Origin: Pseudomonas hydrolytica
GTDB taxonomy: Bacteria; Pseudomonadota; Gammaproteobacteria; Pseudomonadales; Pseudomonadaceae
Length of the DNA: 64,000 nucleotides
Assembly (NCBI RefSeq): GCF_021495345.1
Contig: NZ_CP099397.1
Coordinates: forward strand, 186,001 to 250,000
Direction of reading: 5' to 3'
Made by a program: the position numbers and the translations under genes
The notes under the pieces: generated by a model
Database searches by the model: none
What the model was told of the DNA's origin: nothing
Seen by the model: the letters and a program-made list of their open reading frames with translations, nothing else
In this document: positions 8,785 to 17,136 of the stretch, in pieces
Layout: each line of letters begins with the position of its first letter
Position numbering within the stretch: position 1 is the first letter of the stretch

Positions 8785-9513
8785 ATGATCAACAAAGACA
8801 ACCTTACCCAGCACATCTCCCAGCAGTTCAACGCCGAGCTGGAAGAAGTGCGCAGCCACCTGCTGGCCATGGGCGGCCTGGTGGAGAAGCAGGTCAACGA
8901 CGCCGTCACCGCGCTGATCGAGGCCGACTCCGGCCTGGCCCAGCAGGTGCGCGAGATCGACGACCAGATCAACCAGATGGAGCGCAACATCGACGAGGAA
9001 TGCGTGCGCATCCTCGCCCGCCGCCAGCCGGCGGCCTCCGACCTGCGCCTGATCATCAGCATCTCCAAGTCGGTGATCGACCTGGAGCGCATCGGGGACG
9101 AGTCGACCAAGATCGCCAAGCGCGCCATCCAGCTGTGTGAAGAAGGCGAGTCGCCGCGTGGCTATGTCGAGGTGCGTCACATCGGCGACCAGGTACGCCG
9201 GATGGTGCAGGAGGCGCTGGATGCCTTCGCCCGTTTCGATGCCGACCTGGCGCTGTCGGTGGCGCAGTACGACAAGACCGTCGACCGCGAGTACAAGACC
9301 GCCCTGCGCGAGCTGGTCACCTACATGATGGAAGATCCGCGTTCGATCTCCCGCGTGCTCAACGTGATCTGGGCGCTGCGCTCGCTGGAACGCATCGGCG
9401 ACCACGCGCGCAACATCGCCGAACTGGTGATCTACCTGGTGCGCGGCACCGACGTGCGCCACATCGGCCTGACGCGCATGCGCGAAGAGGTCGAGGGCAA
9501 GCCCGAGGCCTGA
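8785..9513 (+). CDS. phoU: Phosphate signalling protein PhoU
   Basis: The 242-residue all-helical protein has two three-helix PhoU repeats with metal-binding motifs of the E/DxxxD type (for example VNDAVTALIEAD and IDLERIGDE, repeated as LRSLERIGDHARN). PhoU links PstSCAB to PhoR and represses the Pho regulon when phosphate is ample. It lies 161 bp after pstB, separated by a REP-like unit, and is followed by a strong terminator that ends the pst operon. Confidence 0.95.
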   Translation: MINKDNLTQHISQQFNAELEEVRSHLLAMGGLVEKQVNDAVTALIEADSGLAQQVREIDDQINQMERNIDEECVRILARRQPAASDLRLIISISKSVIDLERIGDESTKIAKRAIQLCEEGESPRGYVEVRHIGDQVRRMVQEALDAFARFDADLALSVAQYDKTVDREYKTALRELVTYMMEDPRSISRVLNVIWALRSLERIGDHARNIAELVIYLVRGTDVRHIGLTRMREEVEGKPEA

Positions 9514-9530
9514 TCGCCGCGGCTTTCGCA

Positions 9531-9560
9531 CGGCCCGGGACATGCCGGGCCGTTTCCTTT
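9531..9560 (+). terminator. Rho-independent terminator after phoU
   Basis: CGGCCCGG and CCGGGCCG arms enclose a 6-base loop and are followed by TTTCCTTT. It ends the pst-phoU transcript. Confidence 0.85.
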
Positions 9561-9648
9561 GCGCGATTTGTTGCGCGTCCGGCGTTTTCCGTTGGCCTTA
9601 GGCCACTGGCCATGACTATGCTTATTGCCATTCGTACAGGAGTGGCCG

Positions 9649-10551
9649 ATGAGCAAAGTCAGTGTGCTGGTGGTGGATGACGCGACCTTTATCCGTGATC
9701 TGGTCAAGAAAGGGCTGCGCGATCACTTTCCCGGCGTACAGATCGACGAGGCAGTCAACGGGCGCAAGGCCCAGCAGCTGCTGGGTCGGCAGGATGTCGA
9801 CCTGATTCTCTGCGACTGGGAAATGCCGGAGATGTCCGGCCTCGAGCTGCTGACCTGGTGCCGCGAGCAGGAGCGCCTGAAAACCACGCCCTTCATCATG
9901 GTCACCAGCCGTGGCGACAAGGAAAACGTGGTGCAGGCGATCCAGGCCGGCGTTTCCGACTACATCGGCAAGCCGTTCTCCAACGAGCAGCTGGTGACCA
10001 AGGTGAAGAAGGCGCTGAGCCGCGCCGGCAAGCTGCAGGCGCTGGCTGCCAGTGCGCCGCCGAAGATGCTCAGCAGCGGCGGTTTCGCCAACGACTCGCT
10101 GGCCGCGCTGACCGGCGGCAAGGCCGAGGTGGTCAAGCCCAGTGCACCGACCCCGCCGCCTGCCGCTGCGCCGAGCGCCGCGCCTGCGCCCGCCGCCGCC
10201 AGCAAGGCGCCGGCCGGCCGTGGCCAGGGCCAGCTGCGCCTGCCGGGCGGCAGCATGGCCTGCGTGATCAAGGCGCTGAGCCTCAAGGAGGCCCTGCTGG
10301 TGGTCAAGCGCGGCGAGCCATTGCCGCAGGTGCTGGAAAGCGCGGTGCTCGATCTGGAACAGGGCGAGGCGGCGGAAACCGCGCGACTCAACGGCTATCT
10401 GCATGCGGTGGCGGCCTTCGAGCCCAAGCCCGACAGCGAGTGGCTGCAGCTGACCTTCCGTTTCGTCGACCGCGACCCGCAGAAGCTCGATTACCTGTCG
10501 CGCCTGATCGCTCGCGGCACCGCGCAGAAGCACTTCGTCCCCGGCGCGTAG
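9649..10551 (+). CDS. Response regulator with unusual C-terminal domain
   Basis: The start is the ATG at 9649 after AGGAGTGG, not an upstream TTG; the protein has 300 residues. Residues 4-125 form a receiver domain with VVDD, phospho-acceptor Asp56 in CDWEMPEMSG, Thr/Ser in MVTSRG and the Lys of GKPF. An Ala/Pro-rich linker of about 45 residues follows. The C-terminal domain of about 110 residues is not a known DNA-binding type; its ending (FVDRDPQKLDYLSRLIARG) resembles PilZ-related proteins, so cyclic-di-GMP or protein binding is possible. I recall a response regulator at the same place beside phoU in P. aeruginosa. The stop codon TAG is formed by a REP-like repeat. Confidence 0.8.
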   Translation: MSKVSVLVVDDATFIRDLVKKGLRDHFPGVQIDEAVNGRKAQQLLGRQDVDLILCDWEMPEMSGLELLTWCREQERLKTTPFIMVTSRGDKENVVQAIQAGVSDYIGKPFSNEQLVTKVKKALSRAGKLQALAASAPPKMLSSGGFANDSLAALTGGKAEVVKPSAPTPPPAAAPSAAPAPAAASKAPAGRGQGQLRLPGGSMACVIKALSLKEALLVVKRGEPLPQVLESAVLDLEQGEAAETARLNGYLHAVAAFEPKPDSEWLQLTFRFVDRDPQKLDYLSRLIARGTAQKHFVPGA

Positions 10552-10569
10552 CCCGGATGCAATTCGGGG
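10548..10569. repeat. REP-like repeat, family B (single unit)
   Basis: GTAGCCCGGATGCAATTCGG matches the unit that forms a perfect inverted pair at 35331-35380. Its TAG (10549-10551) is the stop codon of the preceding gene. Confidence 0.65.
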
Positions 10570-10698
10570 CCCTTTCGCACCCGGCCGACCAATGGCGGTG
10601 AGCCGCATCACAGCCTGACGGTCGGTGTCTCGCGCGCTGCGTGGTGCGCTGCTAGTCTTGCTAACCCGGATATCAAAAAACCATTAGATCCGAGTCTT

Positions 10699-11595
10699 AT
10701 GCTAGGGCGTCTGTTCTTTCTCTGCAGTCTGCTGGCCTTCAGCGGCCAGGCCGCTGCCCTGACCATCTACAAGTACGTCGACAAGAACGGCGTGGTGACC
10801 TATAGCGATCAGGCCGCGCCCGGCGCCCAGGTGTTCGTGTTCAACGACCGCATGGTCGAGCGCCTGGACAACCAGGTGAAGCTGGAAACCAAGAAGCACG
10901 AAGCCGGCGAGACCCTGCTGATCCGCAACGACCTGTACGCCCCGGTGGAAATCGAGCTGAAGCTGGAGCAGGTGGACAACGCCATCGGTGCGCCGGACAA
11001 GCCGATTCGCTGGGTGCTGCCGCCGCGCAGCAATATCCGCCTGGCCACCCTCGCCCCGCAGGACGCCTCCAAGCCGCTGCGCTACAAGCCCAGGTTGCGC
11101 TATGCCCTCGGTGATCCGCGCCTGCAGCCAAGCATCCATCGTTACCCGCTGCCCTGGCGCGGGGGCCCGTTCCGCCAGACCCAGGGCGCCAACGGCACCT
11201 ACAGCCACTTCACCCCCAAGGGCCGCTACGCGGTGGACATCGCCATGCCCGAGGGCACGCCCATCGTCGCCGCGCGCGGTGGCGTGGTGATCAAGACCGA
11301 GAACCAGCAAAGCGGGCGCGGCAACAACCCGGCCGGCAACTTCGTGCGCATCCTGCACGACGACGGCACCATGGGCGTCTACCTGCACCTGATGAAGGGC
11401 TCGGTAGCCGTGCGCGAGGGCCAGCGCGTGGCGACCGGCCATCTGCTCGCCCGTTCCGGCAATACCGGCAACAGCACCGGCCCGCACCTGCATTTCGTGG
11501 TGCAGCGCAATGTCGGCCTGGCGGTCGAATCCATCCCTTTCAACTTCGCCCAGCCGGTCAACAGCCTGCCCAACTTCGCCGTCGGCGGCGAATAG
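10699..11595 (+). CDS. M23 (LytM-type) peptidase with N-terminal DUF4124 domain
   Basis: The 298-residue exported protein has a signal peptide to about residue 21. A DUF4124-like segment follows (IYKYVDKNGVVTYSDQAAPG). The M23 metallopeptidase domain lies at about 150-290, with zinc-site motifs SHFTPKGRYAVD (His and Asp) and GPHLHF. M23 enzymes cut peptidoglycan cross-links or act as amidase activators. The full HxxxxxxxD and HxH pattern suggests an active enzyme. It stands alone between the response regulator and the flagellar block. No clear terminator follows. Confidence 0.85.
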   Translation: MLGRLFFLCSLLAFSGQAAALTIYKYVDKNGVVTYSDQAAPGAQVFVFNDRMVERLDNQVKLETKKHEAGETLLIRNDLYAPVEIELKLEQVDNAIGAPDKPIRWVLPPRSNIRLATLAPQDASKPLRYKPRLRYALGDPRLQPSIHRYPLPWRGGPFRQTQGANGTYSHFTPKGRYAVDIAMPEGTPIVAARGGVVIKTENQQSGRGNNPAGNFVRILHDDGTMGVYLHLMKGSVAVREGQRVATGHLLARSGNTGNSTGPHLHFVVQRNVGLAVESIPFNFAQPVNSLPNFAVGGE

Positions 11596-11906
11596 CCCCG
11601 CGGGCTTCGGCCCACATCTCGCCTGGTCCTGCGATGCCTGCGCATCCTGCATGGCGTCCGCGTGCACACCGCGCCCCTTCGTCATCGCTGCGGATCGCCA
11701 GCGGTGCGCGCGGCCTGGGCGGCCCCGCGACACCCTGCGGTCCTTAAGCCGCCCTCTCCTAATGTCGCCTGTGTAAGGGACACGTCCGCCGTCTGCGCGA
11801 CGCAGGCGGAAGTCGGCCTTCCGCCTGGCGTCCGTCGCCGCACGAGCGGAAAGGATCTTTCACCTGGCGGATCGCCGAAAGCCCTCTAGATCAAGGGTTT
11901 CAGCTG
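11596..11906. other. Intergenic stretch before fliD
   Basis: These 311 bp contain no credible gene. A GCGGGCTTCGGCCC hairpin follows the M23 stop, and GC-rich inverted segments near 11790-11850 (GACGCAGGCGGAAG and CTTCCGCCTGGCGTC) face each other. They could form a hairpin or hold enhancer sites for the sigma-54 promoter at 11907; no specific binding motif was recognised. Confidence 0.5.
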
Positions 11907-11923
11907 TTGGCACCGCTATTGCT
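11907..11923 (+). promoter_or_regulatory. Sigma-54 promoter of the fliD operon
   Basis: TTGGCACCGCTATTGCT matches YTGGCAC-N5-TTGC, with GG (11909-11910) and GC (11921-11922) 12 bp apart. It lies 28 bp upstream of the fliD ATG and fits flagellar control by an enhancer-binding protein of the FleQ/LafK type. Confidence 0.8.
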
Positions 11924-11950
11924 ATCACTCAGGAAAACGGGTGTCCGACT

Positions 11951-13246
11951 ATGGCTATCGATTCAGATTACGTACAAAGCATGGCGACCCAACTGGCCAA
12001 ATACGAGATTCAGGGCCAGTTGGCCAAGGCCAACCGCAACCAGGCGGCGTACAAGGCGCAGCTCAGCGCGCTGACGACCCTGGATACTGCGCTGAAAACC
12101 TTCAAGAGCGCCGCCAGCGGCCTCAAGCTGGCCGGCAGCAGCATGCTGGTTAACAGCGCCAGCTTCAGCCAGGAGGGGTACGCCAGCGCTACGGTGGGCA
12201 GCAAGGCGGTGGCCGGCAGTTACGATTTCTTCGTCCAGCAGCTGGCCAGCAAGAGTCAGCTCGCCTTGCAGGGCCTGCAGGATGGCGACCTGGGCAGCGG
12301 TACCCTGACCATCGGCCAGGGAGGTGATTCGTTCGAGATCGACCTGGGCGCAGTGAGCACCCTCGACGAGCTGGCCGCGGCGATCAACGGCGCCGGCGAC
12401 AACACCGGCGTCAAGGCGACCCTGGTGCGCAGCAATGGCCAGGTCAACCTGGTGCTGACCAGCGAGAAGACCGGCGCCGATCAGGCCATCAGCCTCAGCG
12501 CCGGCGGCAACGCCGCCTTCCAGGGCGCGGTGGCCGGTCGCCAGGAGCTCTCCGTGGCCAGGGACGCTATCGTGCGTCTGGGCGGTGAGGGCGGCATCGA
12601 GCTGAGCAGCACCAGCAACACCTTCGACAACATCATCGACGGCGTCAGCCTGACCTTCAGCAAGGCGCACAAGGCCGGCGATACGCCGCTGACCATCGAG
12701 ATCGGCCAGGACCAGAAGGCCACCAAGGAGAAGGCGCAGACCTTCGTCAGCGCCTTCAACGCGCTGATGACCAGCTTCGACTCGCTCACCGCCAGCGGCG
12801 GCGAGAGTGGCGGGCGCGGCCCCCTGGCCGGCGATGCCAGCGTGCGCGCCATCGAGACCATGCTCAACCAGCTGGTGCGCACCTCGTTCGGCGGCGCCAG
12901 CCTCACCGAGTTCGGCATCGTCGCCAACCGCAACGGCAAGCTGACCATCGACAACGCGCGCTTCGAGAAGGCCGTGGCGGCCAACCCGGAGGGCTTCGAG
13001 AAGCTGTTCACCGACAAGGGCAACCTGCTCGACACCCTGGACAAGAATCTGGCGGTCTACACCAGCAGCGCCGGTGGCCTGCTGACCAACCGCAAGGACA
13101 CCCTCAACACCCAGCTGCGCCGCGTCGATCAGCAGTTCGACAACATCCAGAAGCAGTACGACTCCTACTACAGCCGCTATCTCCGCCAGTACACCGGTCT
13201 CATGCAGACCATGGCGGCGATGGAGCAGACCTACGGAATGTTCTGA
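11951..13246 (+). CDS. fliD: Flagellar filament cap FliD (lateral-type, LafB)
   Basis: The 431-residue protein has the FliD N-terminal region (DSDYVQSMATQLAKYEIQ, then LSALTTLDTALKTFKSA), a middle domain, and the FliD C-terminal coiled region (RVDQQFDNIQKQYDSYYSRYLRQYTGLMQTMAAMEQT). FliD caps the growing filament and folds exported flagellin. It heads a tight operon whose order fliD-S-T-K-L-sigma28-motA-motB equals lafBCDEFSTU of lateral flagella in Vibrio and Aeromonas. Its stop overlaps the fliS start. Confidence 0.92.
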   Translation: MAIDSDYVQSMATQLAKYEIQGQLAKANRNQAAYKAQLSALTTLDTALKTFKSAASGLKLAGSSMLVNSASFSQEGYASATVGSKAVAGSYDFFVQQLASKSQLALQGLQDGDLGSGTLTIGQGGDSFEIDLGAVSTLDELAAAINGAGDNTGVKATLVRSNGQVNLVLTSEKTGADQAISLSAGGNAAFQGAVAGRQELSVARDAIVRLGGEGGIELSSTSNTFDNIIDGVSLTFSKAHKAGDTPLTIEIGQDQKATKEKAQTFVSAFNALMTSFDSLTASGGESGGRGPLAGDASVRAIETMLNQLVRTSFGGASLTEFGIVANRNGKLTIDNARFEKAVAANPEGFEKLFTDKGNLLDTLDKNLAVYTSSAGGLLTNRKDTLNTQLRRVDQQFDNIQKQYDSYYSRYLRQYTGLMQTMAAMEQTYGMF

Positions 13247-13644
13247 TGAGTGCCTACAACCTCAACGAAAGTTACGACAGCTACCGCACCGTCGACCTCG
13301 AGGCGCGCGCCGCCGCGGCCTCGCCCTACGAGCTGGTGCTGGTGCTGTTCGACGGCCTGCTCGACGAGCTGGCTCGCGCCCGCGGCCATATCGAGGCCAA
13401 GCGTTACCAGCAGAAGGGCCAGTCGCTGGAGAAGTGCCTGAACATCCTCGGCGGTCTCAACAGCGCCCTCGATTACGAGAACGGCGGCGAACTGGTGCAG
13501 GGCCTGGCGCGCCTCTACGACTACTGCATCTACCGCCTCTCCGACGTCAGCGTCAGCCTGTCGCTGGAAGGCCTCGACGAAGTGGTCGGCCTGCTCGGCG
13601 TGCTGCGCGAGGGCTGGGAAGGCGTGAATGCCGCGCGCAAGTGA
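13246..13644 (+). CDS. fliS: Flagellin export chaperone FliS (LafC)
   Basis: The 132-residue helical protein has the FliS pattern: an N-terminal tyrosine-rich segment (YDSYRTVDLEARAAAASPYELVLVLFDGLLDEL), then EKCLNILGGLNSALDYENGGELVQGLARLYDYCIYRL. FliS binds the flagellin C-terminus in the cytoplasm and prevents early assembly. Its ATG overlaps the fliD stop (TGATG), and it overlaps fliT by 17 bp, indicating translational coupling. Confidence 0.92.
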   Translation: MSAYNLNESYDSYRTVDLEARAAAASPYELVLVLFDGLLDELARARGHIEAKRYQQKGQSLEKCLNILGGLNSALDYENGGELVQGLARLYDYCIYRLSDVSVSLSLEGLDEVVGLLGVLREGWEGVNAARK

Positions 13645-13945
13645 GCTGCGCGCCCTGCAGCACCTGCACGGCCAGCTGGCCGAGGCGCTGGAGCAGGGCG
13701 ACTGGACGCGCATCGGCGAGATCGATGCGCTGATCCGCTCGTGCCTGCAGCTGCTGGCCGGGCTGCCGACGCTGAGTGACGAAGTGCGCGAGGCCAAGCG
13801 GCGTCTGCAGCAGCTGCACGGACAGGCGCGCATCGCCTGCGCGCAAGAATGCGAACGGGTGCGGCAGCTGCTGCTCAGGCACCTGGAGTACGCCGAAGGG
13901 CGCAGCGCCTATTTGCGCGTCGATCAGTTTCAAGGTGGGAGATAA
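13628..13945 (+). CDS. fliT: FliT-like flagellar chaperone (LafD)
   Basis: This 105-residue helical, Leu/Gln/Arg-rich protein is assigned mainly by position between fliS and fliK, where lafD/fliT lies in lateral-flagellum clusters. FliT proteins are short helical chaperones for FliD. Sequence similarity is weak, as is usual for the family. The ATG lies inside the end of fliS. Confidence 0.75.
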   Translation: MPRASELRALQHLHGQLAEALEQGDWTRIGEIDALIRSCLQLLAGLPTLSDEVREAKRRLQQLHGQARIACAQECERVRQLLLRHLEYAEGRSAYLRVDQFQGGR

Positions 13946-13948
13946 AGC

Positions 13949-15007
13949 GTGTTGCAGTCGATCAATCCGAGCGTCCAGGTCAGCCTGAGCGGTTCCGCTG
14001 TCGAGACCTTGCCGGCCGGCTTCGCCGAGGCGCAGGCGGGCAGCGGCGAGCTGCAGGCCTTCGGCCTGCAGCTGGCGCTGCACGGCTTCAGCGCCGCCGA
14101 GGTGAGCGCGCCGTCGGTGGCGGCTCCTGCACCCGCTCAGGCGCCGCTCGTCGAAGCGGATGCCGAGCAGTGGCTGGCCGGCATGCTCGGTCAGCAGGCC
14201 GTGCGCGTGGAAGCGCGCGAGGTGCCCGAGCAGCCCGAGCGGGCTCAGCCCACGGACGACATTCGCGATCCGCAGGCGGTGCCGCTGGCTGCGGTCCTGC
14301 TGCCGCCGCATGAGCCAGCCGTGGTGGCGCCTGCGCCGGCGCTCGAGGGGCTGAGCGAAGCGCGTCAGCCCGCGCCTGCCATGCAGCGCACGACGGTGAT
14401 GACACTGCCGCTCGCGGCGGAGGGCACCGGCCAGCTGCCGTCGCCGCTTGCCCTGACTGACGAGGCGCCCGAGGTGCTGGAGCGCCTGCCGGGCACCGTG
14501 GAAAGCGACAAACCCGCAGCCGGCGGCGCACCCGCCACCCAGGCCGGCGCGCAGCCCCTGACGGCCGAGCGCAGCCTCAAGCTGCCGGTAGCGCAGGCAC
14601 AGTGGGGCGAGCAAATGCTGCACAGCCTGCGCGAGCAGGTCGAGCTGCAGATCAACCAGCGTATCCAGAACGCCACCATCCGCCTCGATCCGCCGGAGCT
14701 GGGCAGTCTGGAAATTTTCCTCAGCCATGAGTCCGGCCGTCTCAACGTGCAGCTTTCTGCGGCCAATGGCGAGGTGGCCAGGCTGCTGCAGCAGACCAGC
14801 GAGCGTCTGCGTCAGGAGCTGGTCGGGCAGAACTTCGTGCAGGTCAACGTGCAGGTCTCCGCCGATGCTCAGGGCGGTCGTCAGCAGCAACAGGCGCAAG
14901 CGCAGCGCTGGCTCGTCGAGGATGAGGTGGCCGCTGCCGTCGCGCTACCCGCCAGCGGCGAGCGCAATGGCGCGCAATCGACCAGCGATGTGCTGGTCAC
15001 CGTTTAA
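13949..15007 (+). CDS. fliK: Flagellar hook-length control protein FliK (LafE)
   Basis: The 352-residue protein starts at GTG 13949 after GGTGGGAG. The first 200 residues are low-complexity Ala/Pro/Glu/Gln, the ruler part. The C-terminal FliK domain (about 215-310) contains RLDPPELGSLEIFLSHESGR and LRQELVGQNF, matching the LxPxxLGxxxV pattern that switches the export gate from hook to filament proteins. The protein is short for FliK, as in lateral systems. Confidence 0.88.
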   Translation: MLQSINPSVQVSLSGSAVETLPAGFAEAQAGSGELQAFGLQLALHGFSAAEVSAPSVAAPAPAQAPLVEADAEQWLAGMLGQQAVRVEAREVPEQPERAQPTDDIRDPQAVPLAAVLLPPHEPAVVAPAPALEGLSEARQPAPAMQRTTVMTLPLAAEGTGQLPSPLALTDEAPEVLERLPGTVESDKPAAGGAPATQAGAQPLTAERSLKLPVAQAQWGEQMLHSLREQVELQINQRIQNATIRLDPPELGSLEIFLSHESGRLNVQLSAANGEVARLLQQTSERLRQELVGQNFVQVNVQVSADAQGGRQQQQAQAQRWLVEDEVAAAVALPASGERNGAQSTSDVLVTV

Positions 15008-15034
15008 TTTCCCGTTAGTGAATCGAGAGTAGTC

Positions 15035-15511
15035 ATGACAATGCCGCGCGTCCTCCTGCTGCTGGTTATCTTCAACACCCTGGTGGTGGTTGGCGGCACC
15101 ATCTTCAACTACGCCACGCTCAAGTCCATGCAAACCGGCCAGGCGGTGCTCGGCATTTCCATCGGCAGCGCCGGCAGCGAAGCCGAGGAAGCCAAGAGCG
15201 AATACCGCTTCTTCCCCATCGAGAAGGTCATCGTCAGCCTGCAGGGCGAGAGCCGCGAGCACTATTTCGTGCTGGACCTGGTGCTGCAGGCCGACCTGGA
15301 GACCGACCCGAAGAAGCTCGAACAGATCGACCCGATGGTGCGCAACTCGGTGGTGGCACACCTGTCCGCGATGAGCTTCGAGAAGCTGCGCGGCATGCCC
15401 ATCCCCGAGTTGCAGAGTGCCCTGGAGCGGGCACTGTTCGATGACTTCGCCAGCAAGAAACTGGCGATGCCGTTCGCCAACGTGCTGGTCAGCAAGCTGA
15501 TCGTCCAGTAA
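15035..15511 (+). CDS. fliL: Flagellar basal-body protein FliL (LafF)
   Basis: The 158-residue protein has one N-terminal membrane helix (VLLLLVIFNTLVVVGGTIFN, about 5-24). A periplasmic domain follows, typical of FliL (FFPIEKVIVSLQG, then ILKADLETDPKKLEQIDPMVRN-like text). FliL surrounds the stator and supports torque. It lies just upstream of the sigma-28 and stator genes, as lafF does. Confidence 0.85.
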   Translation: MTMPRVLLLLVIFNTLVVVGGTIFNYATLKSMQTGQAVLGISIGSAGSEAEEAKSEYRFFPIEKVIVSLQGESREHYFVLDLVLQADLETDPKKLEQIDPMVRNSVVAHLSAMSFEKLRGMPIPELQSALERALFDDFASKKLAMPFANVLVSKLIVQ

Positions 15512-15527
15512 AGAGCAGAGCCTAGCC

Positions 15528-16262
15528 ATGAACGCCACCTGCGCCATCGACTACCGCTACGCCGCCGAACAGGGCGGAGCCGCGCTGTTCGCCCCCGGGG
15601 CCGAGCAGAAGTGGCTGCTGCAATACCTGCCGCTGGTCAAGCGCATCGTCAGCCAGCTGGCGTTGCAGGCCAACCAGGTGCTCGATCGCGAGGACATGGA
15701 GCAGATCGGCCTGATGGGTCTGCTCGAATGCCTGCGTCGCTACGGCACGCCGGACGAACAGTTCGGTCGCTTCGCTGCGCTGCGCATCCGTGGCGCGATT
15801 CTCGACGAGTTGCGCCGCCAGGACTGGCGACCGCGCCAGGTGCGTCAGCAGACCCACAGGATTCGCGACGCCATCCGCCAGCTGGCCCGCCAGCTTGGTC
15901 GCGTGCCGCAGGAGGAGGAAATCCTCGCCGCCGCTGGCATCGACGCCAAGACCTATCAGGAGTTTCTCCAGGCCGACGCCTGCGAGGCCATCGAAAGCCT
16001 CGACGAGCTGCTGCAGAGCGGCCATGAGGGCTTCGTCTGCGGTGCCAGCGCATTGGAGGAGCGGGTGCTCAAGGAGCGCCTGCTGACCCAGGCGCTGAGC
16101 CAGCTCAGCGAGCGCGAGCGGCTGGTGCTGACCCTTTACTATCAACACGAGCTGAGCCTCAAGGAAATCGCCCTGGTGCTGGAGCTGAGCGACGCGCGCG
16201 TCTGTCAGCTGAGCAAGCAGGCGATCGCCAAGGCCAGCCGCTACCTGAACGAGAGAGGCTAG
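15528..16262 (+). CDS. fliA: Flagellar sigma factor sigma-28 (FliA/LafS)
   Basis: The 244-residue protein has sigma region 2 (LPLVKRIVSQLALQ, then DREDMEQIGLMGLLECLRRY and FAALRIRGAILDELRRQDW), region 3 (RDAIRQLARQLGRVPQEEEI) and region 4 (LSERERLVLTLYYQHELSLKEIA, then SDARVCQLSKQAI). It should direct RNA polymerase to the late genes of this second flagellum, such as the flagellin. A dedicated sigma-28 inside the operon is characteristic of lateral systems (LafS). No anti-sigma FlgM gene is in the window. Confidence 0.93.
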   Translation: MNATCAIDYRYAAEQGGAALFAPGAEQKWLLQYLPLVKRIVSQLALQANQVLDREDMEQIGLMGLLECLRRYGTPDEQFGRFAALRIRGAILDELRRQDWRPRQVRQQTHRIRDAIRQLARQLGRVPQEEEILAAAGIDAKTYQEFLQADACEAIESLDELLQSGHEGFVCGASALEERVLKERLLTQALSQLSERERLVLTLYYQHELSLKEIALVLELSDARVCQLSKQAIAKASRYLNERG

Positions 16263-16263
16263 G

Positions 16264-17136
16264 GTGCAGAAGTTACTAGGTGCATTGATCATCGTCGGCT
16301 GCGTGCTGGGGGGCTACGTCATGGCCCACGGCGAGCTGGCCATGCTCTGGCAGCCGGCCGAGGTGGTGATCATCGTCGGCGCCGGTCTCGGCGCGCTGGT
16401 GGTGGGCAACCCCAAGGAAGTGCTGGTGGAGATGTGCCAGCAGATCAAGGGCGTATTCGTCTACAAGCGGCGTGGCGAGGAGTTCCAGCGCCAGTTGCTG
16501 ATGCTGCTCTACGAGCTGCTGGAAATGGTCGAGGTCGGCGGCCTCAAGGTGCTCGACGCGCATATCGAGGAGCCGGAGCAGAGCGAGCTGTTCGCCAAGT
16601 ACCCGCTGATCCGTCAGGAGAAGAACCTGATGGCCTTCATCGCCGACAACTTCCGGCTGATGGCCATGGGCAAGATCAGCGCTCACGAACTGGAAGGCTT
16701 TCTCGAGCAGGAGCTCGAAGCCATGGAGCACATCCTGCTGCAGCCGTCGCGCTCGCTGCACAAGATCGGTGAGGCCATGCCGGGCTTCGGCATCCTCGCG
16801 GCGATCATGGGCATCATCATCACCATGGGCAACATCGGCGGTTCGGTGGCCGAGATCGGCGCCCACGTGGCGGCCGCGCTGGTCGGCACCTTCCTCGGCA
16901 TCTTCATGTGCTACTGCGTGATGGAGCCGCTGTCCAACGCCATGAGCCAGCGCATCAAGACCGAGCTGTCGGCGCTCGAATGCGTGCGCACCACCCTGGT
17001 CGCCCACGTTGCCGGCAAGCCCACGCTGCTGGCGGTGGATGCCGGGCGCAAGCTGATCGAGCAGGACGTCAAACCCGCATTCAAGCAGCTGGAGACCTGG
17101 GTCAACCGCTACGAGGATGAAAGGGACGCGGCATGA
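16264..17136 (+). CDS. motA: Flagellar stator protein MotA (LafT)
   Basis: The 290-residue protein starts at GTG, one base after the sigma-28 stop. It has four membrane segments: two near the N-terminus (LLGALIIVGCVLGGYVMA; VVIIVGAGLGALVVGN) and two near 170-220 (MPGFGILAAIMGIIITMGNIG; AALVGTFLGIFMCYCVME). The cytoplasmic loop between them holds the charged residues that contact FliG. With MotB it forms the ion channel of the motor. Lateral motors are usually proton-driven; this is not tested by the sequence. Confidence 0.92.
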   Translation: MQKLLGALIIVGCVLGGYVMAHGELAMLWQPAEVVIIVGAGLGALVVGNPKEVLVEMCQQIKGVFVYKRRGEEFQRQLLMLLYELLEMVEVGGLKVLDAHIEEPEQSELFAKYPLIRQEKNLMAFIADNFRLMAMGKISAHELEGFLEQELEAMEHILLQPSRSLHKIGEAMPGFGILAAIMGIIITMGNIGGSVAEIGAHVAAALVGTFLGIFMCYCVMEPLSNAMSQRIKTELSALECVRTTLVAHVAGKPTLLAVDAGRKLIEQDVKPAFKQLETWVNRYEDERDAA

